A stretch of 49,899 nucleotides of DNA, taken from Streptomyces amritsarensis. GTDB lineage: Bacteria; Actinomycetota; Actinomycetes; Streptomycetales; Streptomycetaceae. The translations under genes were made by a program, and so were the position numbers. The stretch spans positions 1 through 49,899 of the forward strand of contig NZ_MQUR01000059.1 of NCBI RefSeq assembly GCF_001953875.1. The letters are read 5' to 3'. This document shows, one piece after another, positions 1 through 8,572 of the stretch. Under the pieces are notes generated by a model. It ran no database searches. It had not been told where the DNA came from and saw only the letters and a list, made by a program, of their open reading frames with translations. Within the stretch, counting starts at the first letter, position 1, and each line of letters begins with the position of its first letter.

Positions 1-256
1 GGCCGCGGTCGACCTGGGCCGCCAGTGCCCGGTAGCTGAGGCGGGTGGTGCCGTCGTCGAGGGCGGGTTCGTCGGGGTACGCCCGTACGGATGCCTCGAA
101 GACGTCGAGGAGGGTGCGGGGCGGGGCGGCGGGGCCGGCGCGGAACCGTGCCGCCTTGCCGGGCTCCTCGTAGGGTGCCGTACCTCCGTCCGGGGTGCCG
201 TGGGTGCTGCGGTCGTCGAGGAGAGCGAGTTCAGTGCGGTCGGGTGTGGCTGGCAT
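1..256 (-). CDS. N-terminal fragment of an adenylating enzyme (Pls/PosA-like NRPS family), partial
   Basis: Only the first 85 codons lie in the window; the gene continues beyond base 1. The start is the ATG at 254-256. After a variable N-terminus the protein reads RTLLDVFEASVRAYPDEPAL and then TTRLSYRALAAQVD, the standard opening of an AMP-binding adenylation domain. The long variable leader before RTLLDVF is typical of the Pls/PosA group (epsilon-poly-lysine synthetase-like enzymes) common in Streptomyces, where one adenylation domain, one carrier domain and several membrane helices form a single protein. Only the A-domain start is visible, so a conventional NRPS or an acyl-CoA ligase cannot be excluded. 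A TAGGCT -10-like element lies at 350-355 on the same strand. Confidence 0.65.
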   Translation of the reverse strand, partial: MPATPDRTELALLDDRSTHGTPDGGTAPYEEPGKAARFRAGPAAPPRTLLDVFEASVRAYPDEPALDDGTTRLSYRALAAQVDRG

Positions 257-349
257 CGGCCCTCGCGTGTCGTTCCGGCAATTGGTCCGGTTCATCGGCG
301 GAGACCTGATTCACCCTGTTTGTTCCGGTCTGTCGCCGAACAACCCACC

Positions 350-355
350 AGCCTA
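350..355 (-). promoter_or_regulatory. TAGGCT -10-like element upstream of the adenylating enzyme
   Basis: On the minus strand the hexamer TAGGCT lies about 94 bases before the start codon at 256, giving a leader of roughly 85-90 nt. There is no convincing -35 at the usual distance. A 10-bp palindrome, CGAAGCTTCG (380-389), lies just upstream. The 257-438 gap contains nothing else recognisable. Confidence 0.3.
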
Positions 356-438
356 GTGCGGGGTCAAGAATTTTCTCGTCGAAGCTTCGGGTGTGGCCGG
401 TTGCCGACGGTCGGCCGCTCGCCGGCGACCGGGAACTT

Positions 439-933
439 TCACTTCTCGACCGTGTAGCGGACCCGCGCCCACAACGGCAGGGCGAACCAGCACAGCAGGT
501 ACCAGGCCACCACTCCGGCCACCAGCCACGGCACGACGGCATCGTGGGTGGCCACCCGCAGGACGAGGAAGAGCGCCGCCGTGCACGTGGCCAGCAGCAG
601 GACGAGGCCGGCGAAGGTCAGGCGCGAGGCCCAGGCCACGGCCTCGGGCTTGATCCGGCGGCCCGAGACGACGCGGTGGAAGGCCACGGGGCCGATGAGC
701 GCGCCCGTGGCGAGGGAGCCGAGGACGATGGTGACGATGTAGATCGTCTTGTCGGTCTGGGGAAGCTCGTGGAAGAGCGGGGTGAAAACGACGGTCAGGA
801 GGAAGCCGAAGAGGATCTGTACGCCCGTCTGGGCGACGCGGATCTCCTGGATCAGTTCTTGCCACTGCCGGTCGGCGCGCTCCTTCTCGCTCTCGTCCCG
901 TCCTTGGTCCCTCTGGTCGGTGGCGTCGGACAT
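439..933 (-). CDS. DUF6328-type small membrane protein
   Basis: This is a 164-residue protein. A charged N-terminus (residues 1-30) is followed by about four hydrophobic segments: near 33-52, 62-85, 105-125 and 132-150. The motif IRVAQTGVQILFGFLLTVVF around residues 31-50 matches the actinobacterial DUF6328 family as I remember it. The start is the ATG at 931-933, with GGGAGA about 5 nt upstream. The preceding HAD gene on the same strand reads 82 nt into this gene in another frame, so the two are probably co-transcribed. Function is unknown; the family is often found beside stress-response genes. Confidence 0.8.
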   Translation of the reverse strand: MSDATDQRDQGRDESEKERADRQWQELIQEIRVAQTGVQILFGFLLTVVFTPLFHELPQTDKTIYIVTIVLGSLATGALIGPVAFHRVVSGRRIKPEAVAWASRLTFAGLVLLLATCTAALFLVLRVATHDAVVPWLVAGVVAWYLLCWFALPLWARVRYTVEK

Positions 934-1673
934 GCCGTCTCCCTGGGTTCGTGTGCGGCGGGCCGGGTGGCCCCTGACGCACGGGCCCGCGTACTGCTTC
1001 CGGCTTCCCCGGACCCGTCGGCGAAGGGACTGCCGTCGAGGCCGTCCAGGAGGTCGGCCGGATGCCGGTAGACGGCGCGGGCCCCCGCTTCCTCGAGGTC
1101 CCGCCGGGGGATCCCGCCGCTGAGCAGTCCCACCCCGACCACGCCGGCCCGCGTGGCGGCCGTCATGTCCCACACGCTGTCGCCGACGAAGACCGCGTCG
1201 GCCGCGTCCGCGCCGACGAGCCCGAGGGCGTGCACCACCGGATCGGGCGCGGGTTTGCCCTCGCTGACGTCGTCGGCGCTCGCGGTCGCCGTGATGGCGT
1301 CGTCGGCGCCGATGGCGCCCTTGAGCGCGGTCAGCTCACCGGCGCTCGCGGAGGTCACCAGGACGACCCGCCAGCCCCTGCGGTCGAGCTCGCGCAGCAG
1401 CTCGGCGGCCCGGTCGAGGCCGGGCAGCCGGTCGAAGTACGTGGCGTACAGCGTGTCGTGCCCCGCGGTGAGCCGCTCGTCCCCGCTCGTGTCGCGGCCC
1501 TCCCCCAGCAGGTGGCCGAGGAGGTCCTCGCCCGGCAGGCCGATGGCGCGGTGGATGGCGTGCATCGCCACGGTGTGGCCGCCCTGCCGCAGCGCCTCCC
1601 ACCAGCAGACGACGTGCAGGTGGTTGGTGTCGGTGAGAGTCCCGTCGACGTCGAACAGTGCGGCTCGTGTCAT
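852..1673 (-). CDS. HAD-family hydrolase
   Basis: This is a 273-residue haloacid dehalogenase-type phosphatase. All four HAD motifs are visible: DVDGTLTDT near residue 8 (nucleophile Asp), VTSAS near 100, the lysine in EGKPAPD, and VFVGDSVWD (acidic pair). The cap between motifs I and II resembles beta-phosphoglucomutase/Gph-type enzymes acting on small phosphorylated metabolites; the substrate is not predictable. The start is the ATG at 1671-1673 with GGAGGTGG upstream. The last ~45 residues are low-complexity and Arg/Ser/Thr-rich, run into the next gene, and are longer than the fold needs, so the true 3' end may be blurred by a frameshift. It is divergent from the nucleotidyltransferase operon. 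Confidence 0.88.
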   Translation of the reverse strand: MTRAALFDVDGTLTDTNHLHVVCWWEALRQGGHTVAMHAIHRAIGLPGEDLLGHLLGEGRDTSGDERLTAGHDTLYATYFDRLPGLDRAAELLRELDRRGWRVVLVTSASAGELTALKGAIGADDAITATASADDVSEGKPAPDPVVHALGLVGADAADAVFVGDSVWDMTAATRAGVVGVGLLSGGIPRRDLEEAGARAVYRHPADLLDGLDGSPFADGSGEAGSSTRARASGATRPAAHEPRETACPTPPTRGTKDGTRARRSAPTGSGKN

Positions 1674-1794
1674 CTTCCACCTCCATGCGGGACCGGTGCC
1701 CGGGTCCCTTTGCGGACCCCTCCAGGGCTGCGCCTCGTACGGGCGCCTACCCGCAACGCTCCCGCCCACTCGCTCCGCGTTCACCGGCCGCGGG

Positions 1795-1818
1795 GTTTCG
1801 GCGGCGCCGGACGGGTAA
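1795..1818 (+). promoter_or_regulatory. Candidate SigB-type promoter of the 1884-3516 operon
   Basis: GTTT (1795-1798), a 14-nt spacer and GGGTAA (1813-1818) fit the SigB-family pattern GNNT-N14-16-GGGTAY except for the last base. It lies about 65 nt before the GTG of the first gene. The operon sits directly upstream of a SigB/SigF-family sigma gene, which makes this assignment attractive. No experimental evidence. Confidence 0.45.
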
Positions 1819-1883
1819 GGCGCCTGCCGTCCGGACGGGGACACCCGGCCGGGCGAGTCGGATCGAACGAGGGAGGTCCTCCC

Positions 1884-2537
1884 GTGAACCAGCCTGCTGT
1901 CGATACGGCCGGCGGGGCTCCTCCCCCGGAGGCCCTGAGCCCGCCCCCCATGCCCGGCGGCGCGCTCCCCAAGGACCACACCCAGGCGATCCTGGAGGTC
2001 ACCAAACGCGTGGCGGCGCTGCTCAAGCAGTCCGGGCAGCCGTTCGCGCTCGCCGGCAGCGTGGCCGCGTTCGCCCACGGCGTCCCGGCCCGGTTCCAGC
2101 ACGACACGGACTTCTGCATGCGGCGCGAGGATGCCGACGCGGCGATCAAGGCCCTGGAGGACGGCGGCATCGAGATGCGCGGGGCCGCCGAGGACTGGCT
2201 GGTCAAGGGCCGCACGGGAGGGGAGGAAATCGACCTGATCTTCGAACTCGCCCGCCGGCCCGTCGGGACGGAACTGCTGGAACGGGCCACCGTGAAATCG
2301 GTGGACTCCGTGTGGATGCCGGTCCTGTCCCCCACCGACCTGATGGACAGCCTGCTCGCCGCCCTGTCCGAGCACTACTGCGACTTCGGCGATCTGCTGC
2401 CGATGGCCCGGATGCTGCGCGAGCAGATCGACTGGGGCCGGCTGGACCGCGTACACCGCGACACCCCGCTGCCGGATGCCTTCCTCTACCTCCTCGATCG
2501 GTTGAACGTCATCGACCGGGGAAAGGGGACCCCATGA
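1884..2537 (+). CDS. Nucleotidyltransferase-fold protein
   Basis: This is a 217-residue protein. The segment FALAGSVAAFAHGV (about residues 53-66), followed by QHDTDF and later EEIDLIFE, reproduces the minimal nucleotidyltransferase pattern: a G-S turn, a D-x-D pair and a third acidic strand. Proteins of this type include antitoxin-like and aminoglycoside-type NTases; the substrate is unknown. The start is the GTG at 1884 with GGGAGG 8 nt upstream. The N-terminal ~25 residues are Pro/Gly-rich and probably disordered. The stop overlaps the next start (ATGA), so translation is coupled to the BON-like gene. It could also be a distant DUF6036-like NTase. Confidence 0.75.
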   Translation: MNQPAVDTAGGAPPPEALSPPPMPGGALPKDHTQAILEVTKRVAALLKQSGQPFALAGSVAAFAHGVPARFQHDTDFCMRREDADAAIKALEDGGIEMRGAAEDWLVKGRTGGEEIDLIFELARRPVGTELLERATVKSVDSVWMPVLSPTDLMDSLLAALSEHYCDFGDLLPMARMLREQIDWGRLDRVHRDTPLPDAFLYLLDRLNVIDRGKGTP

Positions 2538-2788
2538 CTTCCGTCGAGAACCTCGACTACCGCGTGGAGCACCTGCGCGACCGCCTGGCGCACGAGGACA
2601 TCGCCGAGCTCGGCGTGCGGGTGGAGGCGCGCGGAGCGTGGGTGATGGTCTGGGGCGGCGTCGCCGACGCCCGGTCCCGGGCGGCCGTACTGCGGATCGC
2701 CGCGGAGGAACTGGAGGGCGTGCCCTGGCACGAGGACCTGACCGTGCAGCACGCGGGGCCTCCCGGGTCGGCGGAGGTGCTGTCGTGA
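2534..2788 (+). CDS. BON-domain-like small protein
   Basis: This is an 84-residue protein. Residues ~8-70 have the BON-like pattern: an alpha helix, then strands around LGVRVEARGAWVMVWGGVAD, then a helix (SRAAVLRIAAEEL). BON domains bind phospholipids or sit in stress proteins (OsmY type); here there is no signal peptide. The ATG overlaps the upstream stop by 4 nt, and its own stop overlaps the next GTG by 4 nt. It is therefore the middle gene of a tightly coupled trio, which suggests a protein that works with its neighbours. The BON assignment is by pattern only. Confidence 0.7.
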   Translation: MTSVENLDYRVEHLRDRLAHEDIAELGVRVEARGAWVMVWGGVADARSRAAVLRIAAEELEGVPWHEDLTVQHAGPPGSAEVLS

Positions 2789-3516
2789 TCCGCATCGCCG
2801 CCGTCGGGGACATCCACCTCGGGCCGGGCAGTGCCGGCACCCTGCGGCCGGCCTTCGACACGCTGGGCGACTGCGCGGACGTGCTGCTGCTGGCGGGCGA
2901 CCTCACCCGGCACGGCACCCGCGAGGAGGCCCGGGTGGTGGCCGCGGAAGTCGCCGGGCTGCCCGTGCCGGTCGTCGCCGTCCTCGGCAACCACGACTAC
3001 CAGAGCGACCAGGCTGACCTCGTCACCCGCGAGCTGGCCGAGGAGGGCGTCCACGTCCTGGAGGGCGACGGCGTCACCCTCGACATCCGGGGCGTCACCG
3101 TGGGGATCGCCGGGACCAAGGGCTTCGGCGGGGGTTTCGCCGGCCGCAGCGCCGCGGAGTTCGGGGAGCCGGAGATGAAGGCCTTCATCCGCTACACCCG
3201 GGCGTGCGCGGACGGGCTCGGCCGCACCCTGAGCGAGCTGCGCACCCGGGGCAGCGGCCTGCGGGTGGCCCTCACCCACTTCTCTCCCGTCCCGGACACC
3301 CTGGCGGGCGAGCCCCTGGAGATCTATCCCTTCCTCGGCAGCTACCTGCTGGCGGAGGCCATCGACGGGGCCGGAGCCGATCTGGCGGTCCACGGGCACG
3401 CTCACCTGGGCACCGAGCACGGGATGACGGGCGGCGGGGTCCGGGTGCGCAACGTCGCCATGCCCGTCATCGACCGCGCCTTCGCCGTCTACCACCTGGC
3501 CCCGCCGCCCGGATGA
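2785..3516 (+). CDS. Metallophosphoesterase
   Basis: This is a 243-residue calcineurin-like phosphoesterase. The metal-binding motifs appear in order: GDIHLG (residues 8-13), LLAGDLT, LGNHDYQ, ALTHFSPVP and VHGHAHLGTEHG. The family hydrolyses phosphoesters with a two-metal centre, and the complete motif set implies an active enzyme. The substrate is unknown; cAMP-type and nucleotide substrates are known for relatives. The start is the GTG at 2785, overlapping the previous stop (GTGA) and preceded by GGAGG. It is the last gene of the operon; the sigma-factor gene begins 129 nt downstream on the same strand behind its own candidate promoter. Confidence 0.9.
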   Translation: MIRIAAVGDIHLGPGSAGTLRPAFDTLGDCADVLLLAGDLTRHGTREEARVVAAEVAGLPVPVVAVLGNHDYQSDQADLVTRELAEEGVHVLEGDGVTLDIRGVTVGIAGTKGFGGGFAGRSAAEFGEPEMKAFIRYTRACADGLGRTLSELRTRGSGLRVALTHFSPVPDTLAGEPLEIYPFLGSYLLAEAIDGAGADLAVHGHAHLGTEHGMTGGGVRVRNVAMPVIDRAFAVYHLAPPPG

Positions 3517-3549
3517 GGGCCCGCGCCCACGACGTGCGGGCCGCGGGAA

Positions 3550-3574
3550 GGGTCAGACCGCCGCGATCGGGTAT
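3550..3574 (+). promoter_or_regulatory. Candidate autoregulatory SigB-type promoter of the sigma factor
   Basis: GGGT (3550-3553), a 15-nt spacer and GGGTAT (3569-3574) match the SigB-type consensus GNNT-N14-16-GGGTAY. It lies about 70 nt upstream of the sigma-factor ATG. Autoregulation is usual for this sigma family. A second GGGTAT at 3685-3690 is inside the coding region and was not counted. Confidence 0.5.
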
Positions 3575-3645
3575 ATAACCGAACGGGAAACCCACGACGG
3601 CCCTGCCGCGCCCCGCGCGGCCCCCCGACCCGTCGGAGGACACTC

Positions 3646-4557
3646 ATGACCCCCCTTCGCGACACCCTGGACCCCGCCCATACGGGGTATCCGGTGGACA
3701 CCACGGACGACACCCTCGAGATTCCCGAGAACCCCCTCGCCGTCAGCACGGACGACGCCCGGAGCCTTTCCGTGGCGCTCTTCCACCGGCTGCGCTCCCT
3801 GGCCGAGGGCACCGCGGAATACTCCTACGTCCGCAACACGCTGGTCGAGCTGAACCTCAGCCTGGTGAAGTACGCCGCCCGGCGCTTCCGCAACCGCAGC
3901 GAACCCTTCGAGGACATCGTCCAGGTGGGCACCATCGGCCTGATCAAGGCCATCAACCGGTACGACGTCGAGCGCGGGGTCGAGTTCGCCACCTTCGCCG
4001 TGCCGACCATCACGGGCGAGATGAAGCGCTTCTTCCGGGACACCAGCTGGTCCGTGAAGGTCCCCAGGCGCCTGCAGGAGCTGCGCCTGGACATGGCGAA
4101 GTGCTGCGACGCGATGGAACAGGACCTGGGCCGCCGCCCGACCGACCACGAGCTCGCGGAGCATCTGGGCGTCAGCGACGACGCCCTGGCCGAGGGCCGG
4201 CAGGCCGCCAACTGCTACGTCGCCGAATCCCTCAGCACCTCCGTCGGCCAGGACGCGGACGGCGGCGCGCTGCCGCGTTCGCTGGGCTCGGAGGAGGAGG
4301 CGTACGAGCGGATCGAGGACCTGGAGACGCTCAAGCCCCTCCTGAACGCGCTCGGTGAGCGCGACCGGCTGGTGCTGCAGCTGCGCTTCGGCGAGGAGCT
4401 CACCCAGTCGCAGATCGGCGAGCGCCTGGGCATCTCCCAGATGCACGTGTCCCGGCTGCTGAGCCGGATCATGGCCAGGCTGCGCACCGGAATGCTGGAG
4501 GACCCCCTGGAAGGCCCCGGCGACGGTGAGGGACACGAGGACGCCGGCGCTTCCTGA
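3646..4557 (+). CDS. RNA polymerase sigma factor, SigB/SigF/SigG family
   Basis: This is a 303-residue group 3 sigma factor. Region 2 is clear at about residues 65-135 (NLSLVKYAARRF, DIVQVGTIGLIKAINRYD, ATFAVPTITGEMKRFFRD). Region 3 follows (WSVKVPRRLQEL), and region 4 is at the C-terminus (LTQSQIGERLGISQMHVSRLL). Its length and the ITGEMKRFFRD signature identify the SigB/SigF group, which directs stress, osmotic or differentiation genes in Streptomyces and is controlled by partner switching. The start is the ATG at 3646 with TCGGAGG upstream. A STAS/anti-sigma-kinase pair lies immediately downstream in the opposite orientation. The exact paralogue (SigB, F, G, H, K, L, M or N) cannot be fixed from sequence alone. 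Confidence 0.93.
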   Translation: MTPLRDTLDPAHTGYPVDTTDDTLEIPENPLAVSTDDARSLSVALFHRLRSLAEGTAEYSYVRNTLVELNLSLVKYAARRFRNRSEPFEDIVQVGTIGLIKAINRYDVERGVEFATFAVPTITGEMKRFFRDTSWSVKVPRRLQELRLDMAKCCDAMEQDLGRRPTDHELAEHLGVSDDALAEGRQAANCYVAESLSTSVGQDADGGALPRSLGSEEEAYERIEDLETLKPLLNALGERDRLVLQLRFGEELTQSQIGERLGISQMHVSRLLSRIMARLRTGMLEDPLEGPGDGEGHEDAGAS

Positions 4558-4585
4558 CGGCCCCGGCGCCGGCCGGGAGCCGGCG

Positions 4586-5038
4586 TCACCACGACACGGA
4601 CTGCGGTCCCCGGACATCCGGGGACCGCAGCGGCGAGTCGATCTCCGCCCACACGCACTTGCCGTCCGCGAGGGGCAGCGTGCCCCAGCGGCGGGCGATC
4701 CGTTCGACGATGAGCAGCCCGTACCCGCCCGGCCGGGCCGGATCCGGACGTGAGCGCGGCGTCGGGGCGACGGGGTTGCCGTCCGTGACCTCGACGCGCA
4801 GCACCTCGTCCGTGCACTCCAGGAGCAGGGCTCGGGGCCCGCCCGCGTGCAGGCAGGCGTTGGCCACGACCTCGGACACCAGCAGCAGGACGTCCTCCGC
4901 GTCGTCGCGGGCGCCCGGCATCCACTTCCAGTCGATCAGGGCATCGCGGGTGAAGTCACGGCAACGGGTGACGACGTCCGTCATCCCGGTCAGCAAGAGG
5001 CTCCGGCTCCGCCTCCGGTCGGGGGAGCGAGGCTCCAT
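4586..5038 (-). CDS. RsbW-like anti-sigma kinase (HATPase_c_2)
   Basis: This is a 150-residue single-domain GHKL ATPase. The N-box is DVLLLVSEVVANACLHA, and the G-box region is GGYGLLIVERIARRWG near the C-terminus, which ends in W-A-E-I-D. Such proteins bind and inhibit a SigB-type sigma factor, or phosphorylate a STAS antagonist. The ATG at 5036-5038 is chosen because GGGAGGAG lies ~7 nt upstream; a GTG at 5056, overlapping the STAS stop (GTGA), is the alternative. It forms an operon with the STAS gene and is convergent to the sigma factor. A perfect 13-bp hairpin (4601-4630) falls inside its last codons. Confidence 0.87.
   Translation of the reverse strand: MEPRSPDRRRSRSLLLTGMTDVVTRCRDFTRDALIDWKWMPGARDDAEDVLLLVSEVVANACLHAGGPRALLLECTDEVLRVEVTDGNPVAPTPRSRPDPARPGGYGLLIVERIARRWGTLPLADGKCVWAEIDSPLRSPDVRGPQSVSW
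4601..4630. terminator. Bidirectional hairpin terminator overlapping the 3' end of the anti-sigma gene
   Basis: CTGCGGTCCCCGG (4601-4613), the loop acat and an exact complement (4618-4630) form a 13-bp stem. For the sigma factor it lies 44 nt after the stop. For the convergent anti-sigma gene it is within the coding sequence, 16 nt before the end of the gene. Confidence 0.6.
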
Positions 5039-5052
5039 GGCGCGCTCCTCCC

Positions 5053-5421
5053 TCACGCGTGTCGCGGCTCGGCCAGAGCGTGCGCCACGTCGGGGTGTAC
5101 GGCGAAGATCCCGTCCGCGCCCGTGATGCGGAACATGCGCGCCACGGCTGGGCTCAGCCCGGCCAGCGCGATGCTGCCGCCTTCCTCCCGGAGCGAAAGC
5201 CGGCTGTGCAGGAGTACGTTCAGGCCGGTGGAGTCGCAGAACCGGACCCCGGAGAAGTCCACGAGGAGCCTGCGCGCACCGCCCTCGACGGCGGCGGTGA
5301 GTGCGGCGCGCAAGGGTTCCGCCGTGTCGTGGTCCAGCTCACCGGTGAGCGTGAAGACCAGTACGTCGCCCTCGGTCCGCACGTCCACGGCGAATCTGTC
5401 ACCGTCGGCCGGCGGGGCCAT
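5053..5421 (-). CDS. STAS-domain anti-anti-sigma factor
   Basis: This is a 122-residue single STAS domain. It has the strand VLVFTLTGELD (about 20-30), the helix EPLRAALTAAV, the strand LLVDFSGVRFCD, and the STGLNVLL helix with the phosphorylatable serine at about position 64. Dephosphorylated antagonists of this class sequester the RsbW-like kinase and free the sigma factor. The start is the ATG at 5419-5421 with AAGGTGG 6 nt upstream; an ATG at 5466 would add 15 residues with a poorer ribosome site. It is transcribed with the anti-sigma kinase, so the window carries all three parts of a partner-switch module. Confidence 0.88.
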   Translation of the reverse strand: MAPPADGDRFAVDVRTEGDVLVFTLTGELDHDTAEPLRAALTAAVEGGARRLLVDFSGVRFCDSTGLNVLLHSRLSLREEGGSIALAGLSPAVARMFRITGADGIFAVHPDVAHALAEPRHA

Positions 5422-5514
5422 GGGGAACCACCTTCTTCCCACGTGCGCAGGTTCGTGCTGTGCCATCGTCCTGCCGACTGCCGCGCGATGCGACCGGCCG
5501 GTTCTGCACGGCAC

Positions 5515-5539
5515 CTACCCGGGCGCGCGCACATCATTC
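5515..5539 (-). promoter_or_regulatory. Candidate SigB-type promoter of the STAS/anti-sigma operon
   Basis: On the minus strand, GAAT (5536-5539), a 15-nt spacer and GGGTAG (5515-5520) fit GNNT-N15-GGGTA-, with G instead of C/T at the last base. It lies about 95 nt upstream of the STAS start and abuts the 3' end of the Fur gene. Confidence 0.4.
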
Positions 5540-5973
5540 GACGGGGCGGCCGGTGGTCCGGGGCGGGCGCAGGCCGGGCACAGGCCCCGGTAGGTGATCT
5601 CGACCGCGGAGACCGCGAATCCGAAGCGTTCCGCCGCCGGCAGCACCGCCAGCGGGTCCCCGTCGGGGCGGACGTCGCGGATGAGCCCGCAGCCGGAGCA
5701 CACCAGGTGCTGGTGCGGGTGGTGCGCGTTGGGGTCGTAGCGTTTGGCGCGGCCGTCGGTGCTGACCTCGGCGACCTCGCCGAGGGCCACCAGCTCGCCC
5801 AGGGCGTTGTAGACGGTGGCCCGGGAGATCTCCGGCAGCCGCCGTGCCGCGCGGGCGTGCACCTCGTCCGCCGTCAGGTGCACGTGGTCGCCGTCGAGGA
5901 CCTCGGCGACGACCCGCCGCTGGGACGTGAGGCGCCAACCGCGCCCCCGCAGCCGTTCCAGCAGGTCACTCAT
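5515..5973 (-). CDS. Fur-family regulator (CatR/PerR/FurA-like)
   Basis: This is a 152-residue protein. It has a winged helix at residues 1-75 (RLTSQRRVVAEVLDG, EISRATVYNALGEL), then a metal-binding dimerisation domain with HHPHQH (84-89), two Cys of VCSGCG (92, 95) and two of CPAC (132, 135), the structural-zinc pattern of the family. Actinobacterial members repress catalase genes and respond to peroxide or iron. The start is the ATG at 5971-5973 behind GGGGGAG. It is transcribed away from katG across a 294-nt shared region. The layout differs from the co-directional furA-katG arrangement I recall for several actinomycetes. The target is inferred to be katG. Confidence 0.92.
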   Translation of the reverse strand: MSDLLERLRGRGWRLTSQRRVVAEVLDGDHVHLTADEVHARAARRLPEISRATVYNALGELVALGEVAEVSTDGRAKRYDPNAHHPHQHLVCSGCGLIRDVRPDGDPLAVLPAAERFGFAVSAVEITYRGLCPACARPGPPAAPSNDVRAPG

Positions 5974-6031
5974 CTCGGCTCCCCCCGTCAGGTTCGGTGC
6001 GTGCCCGCCGTGCGCCGATCGGCTTTCCGGA

Positions 6032-6043
6032 ATCCGATCGGAT
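6032..6043. promoter_or_regulatory. 12-bp perfect palindrome in the fur-katG intergenic region
   Basis: ATCCGATCGGAT is a perfect palindrome 60 nt upstream of the fur start, well placed for autorepression. Its sequence is not a known Fur box to my knowledge. Confidence 0.3.
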
Positions 6044-6061
6044 ATGGGCTTGGTACTCATC

Positions 6062-6089
6062 TTGACTTGGATTGCGTCCATCGTAGGAT
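6062..6089 (+). promoter_or_regulatory. HrdB-type promoter of katG with a dyad in its spacer
   Basis: TTGACT (6062-6067), a 16-nt spacer and TAGGAT (6084-6089) match the Streptomyces vegetative consensus. The spacer contains TGGA-TTGCG-TCCA (6068-6080), a short inverted repeat where a bound Fur-type repressor would block RNA polymerase. The predicted start near 6096 gives a ~170-nt leader that includes a hairpin (CTCCCG/CGGGAG, 6121-6137). Confidence 0.6.
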
Positions 6090-6267
6090 CGGTTCCGTTG
6101 ACAGCCAAGAGGCAGGAAGACTCCCGAGCGGCGGGAGTACGGGACGGCGACCACTCGGCGTCGAGCGACCGACGAGGCCGAGGCCCGTGCACAGGGACCC
6201 CGTGTCCCGCCTGTTCGACCGCATTCGGTCCTGAGCACCGCGATCCCCCTGGTACGGAAGGATTCCC

Positions 6268-8499
<2,232 letters not shown>

Positions 8500-8528
8500 T
8501 CACCGGTCACCGATCACCGATCAAGCGT

Positions 8529-8566
8529 CCGGGCCGGTCGGCACCCCACGGTGCCGGCCGGCCCGG
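8529..8566. terminator. Bidirectional terminator between katG and phytase
   Basis: A 17-bp stem (8529-8545 with 8550-8566, one G:T-type mismatch) and the 4-nt loop ccac lie between the two convergent stops. Confidence 0.7.
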
Positions 8567-8572
8567 CGCCGG

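Noticed and set aside
3685..3690. Second GGGTAT near the sigma gene
   Set aside because: It lies within codons of the sigma factor with no suitable -35; taken as chance.
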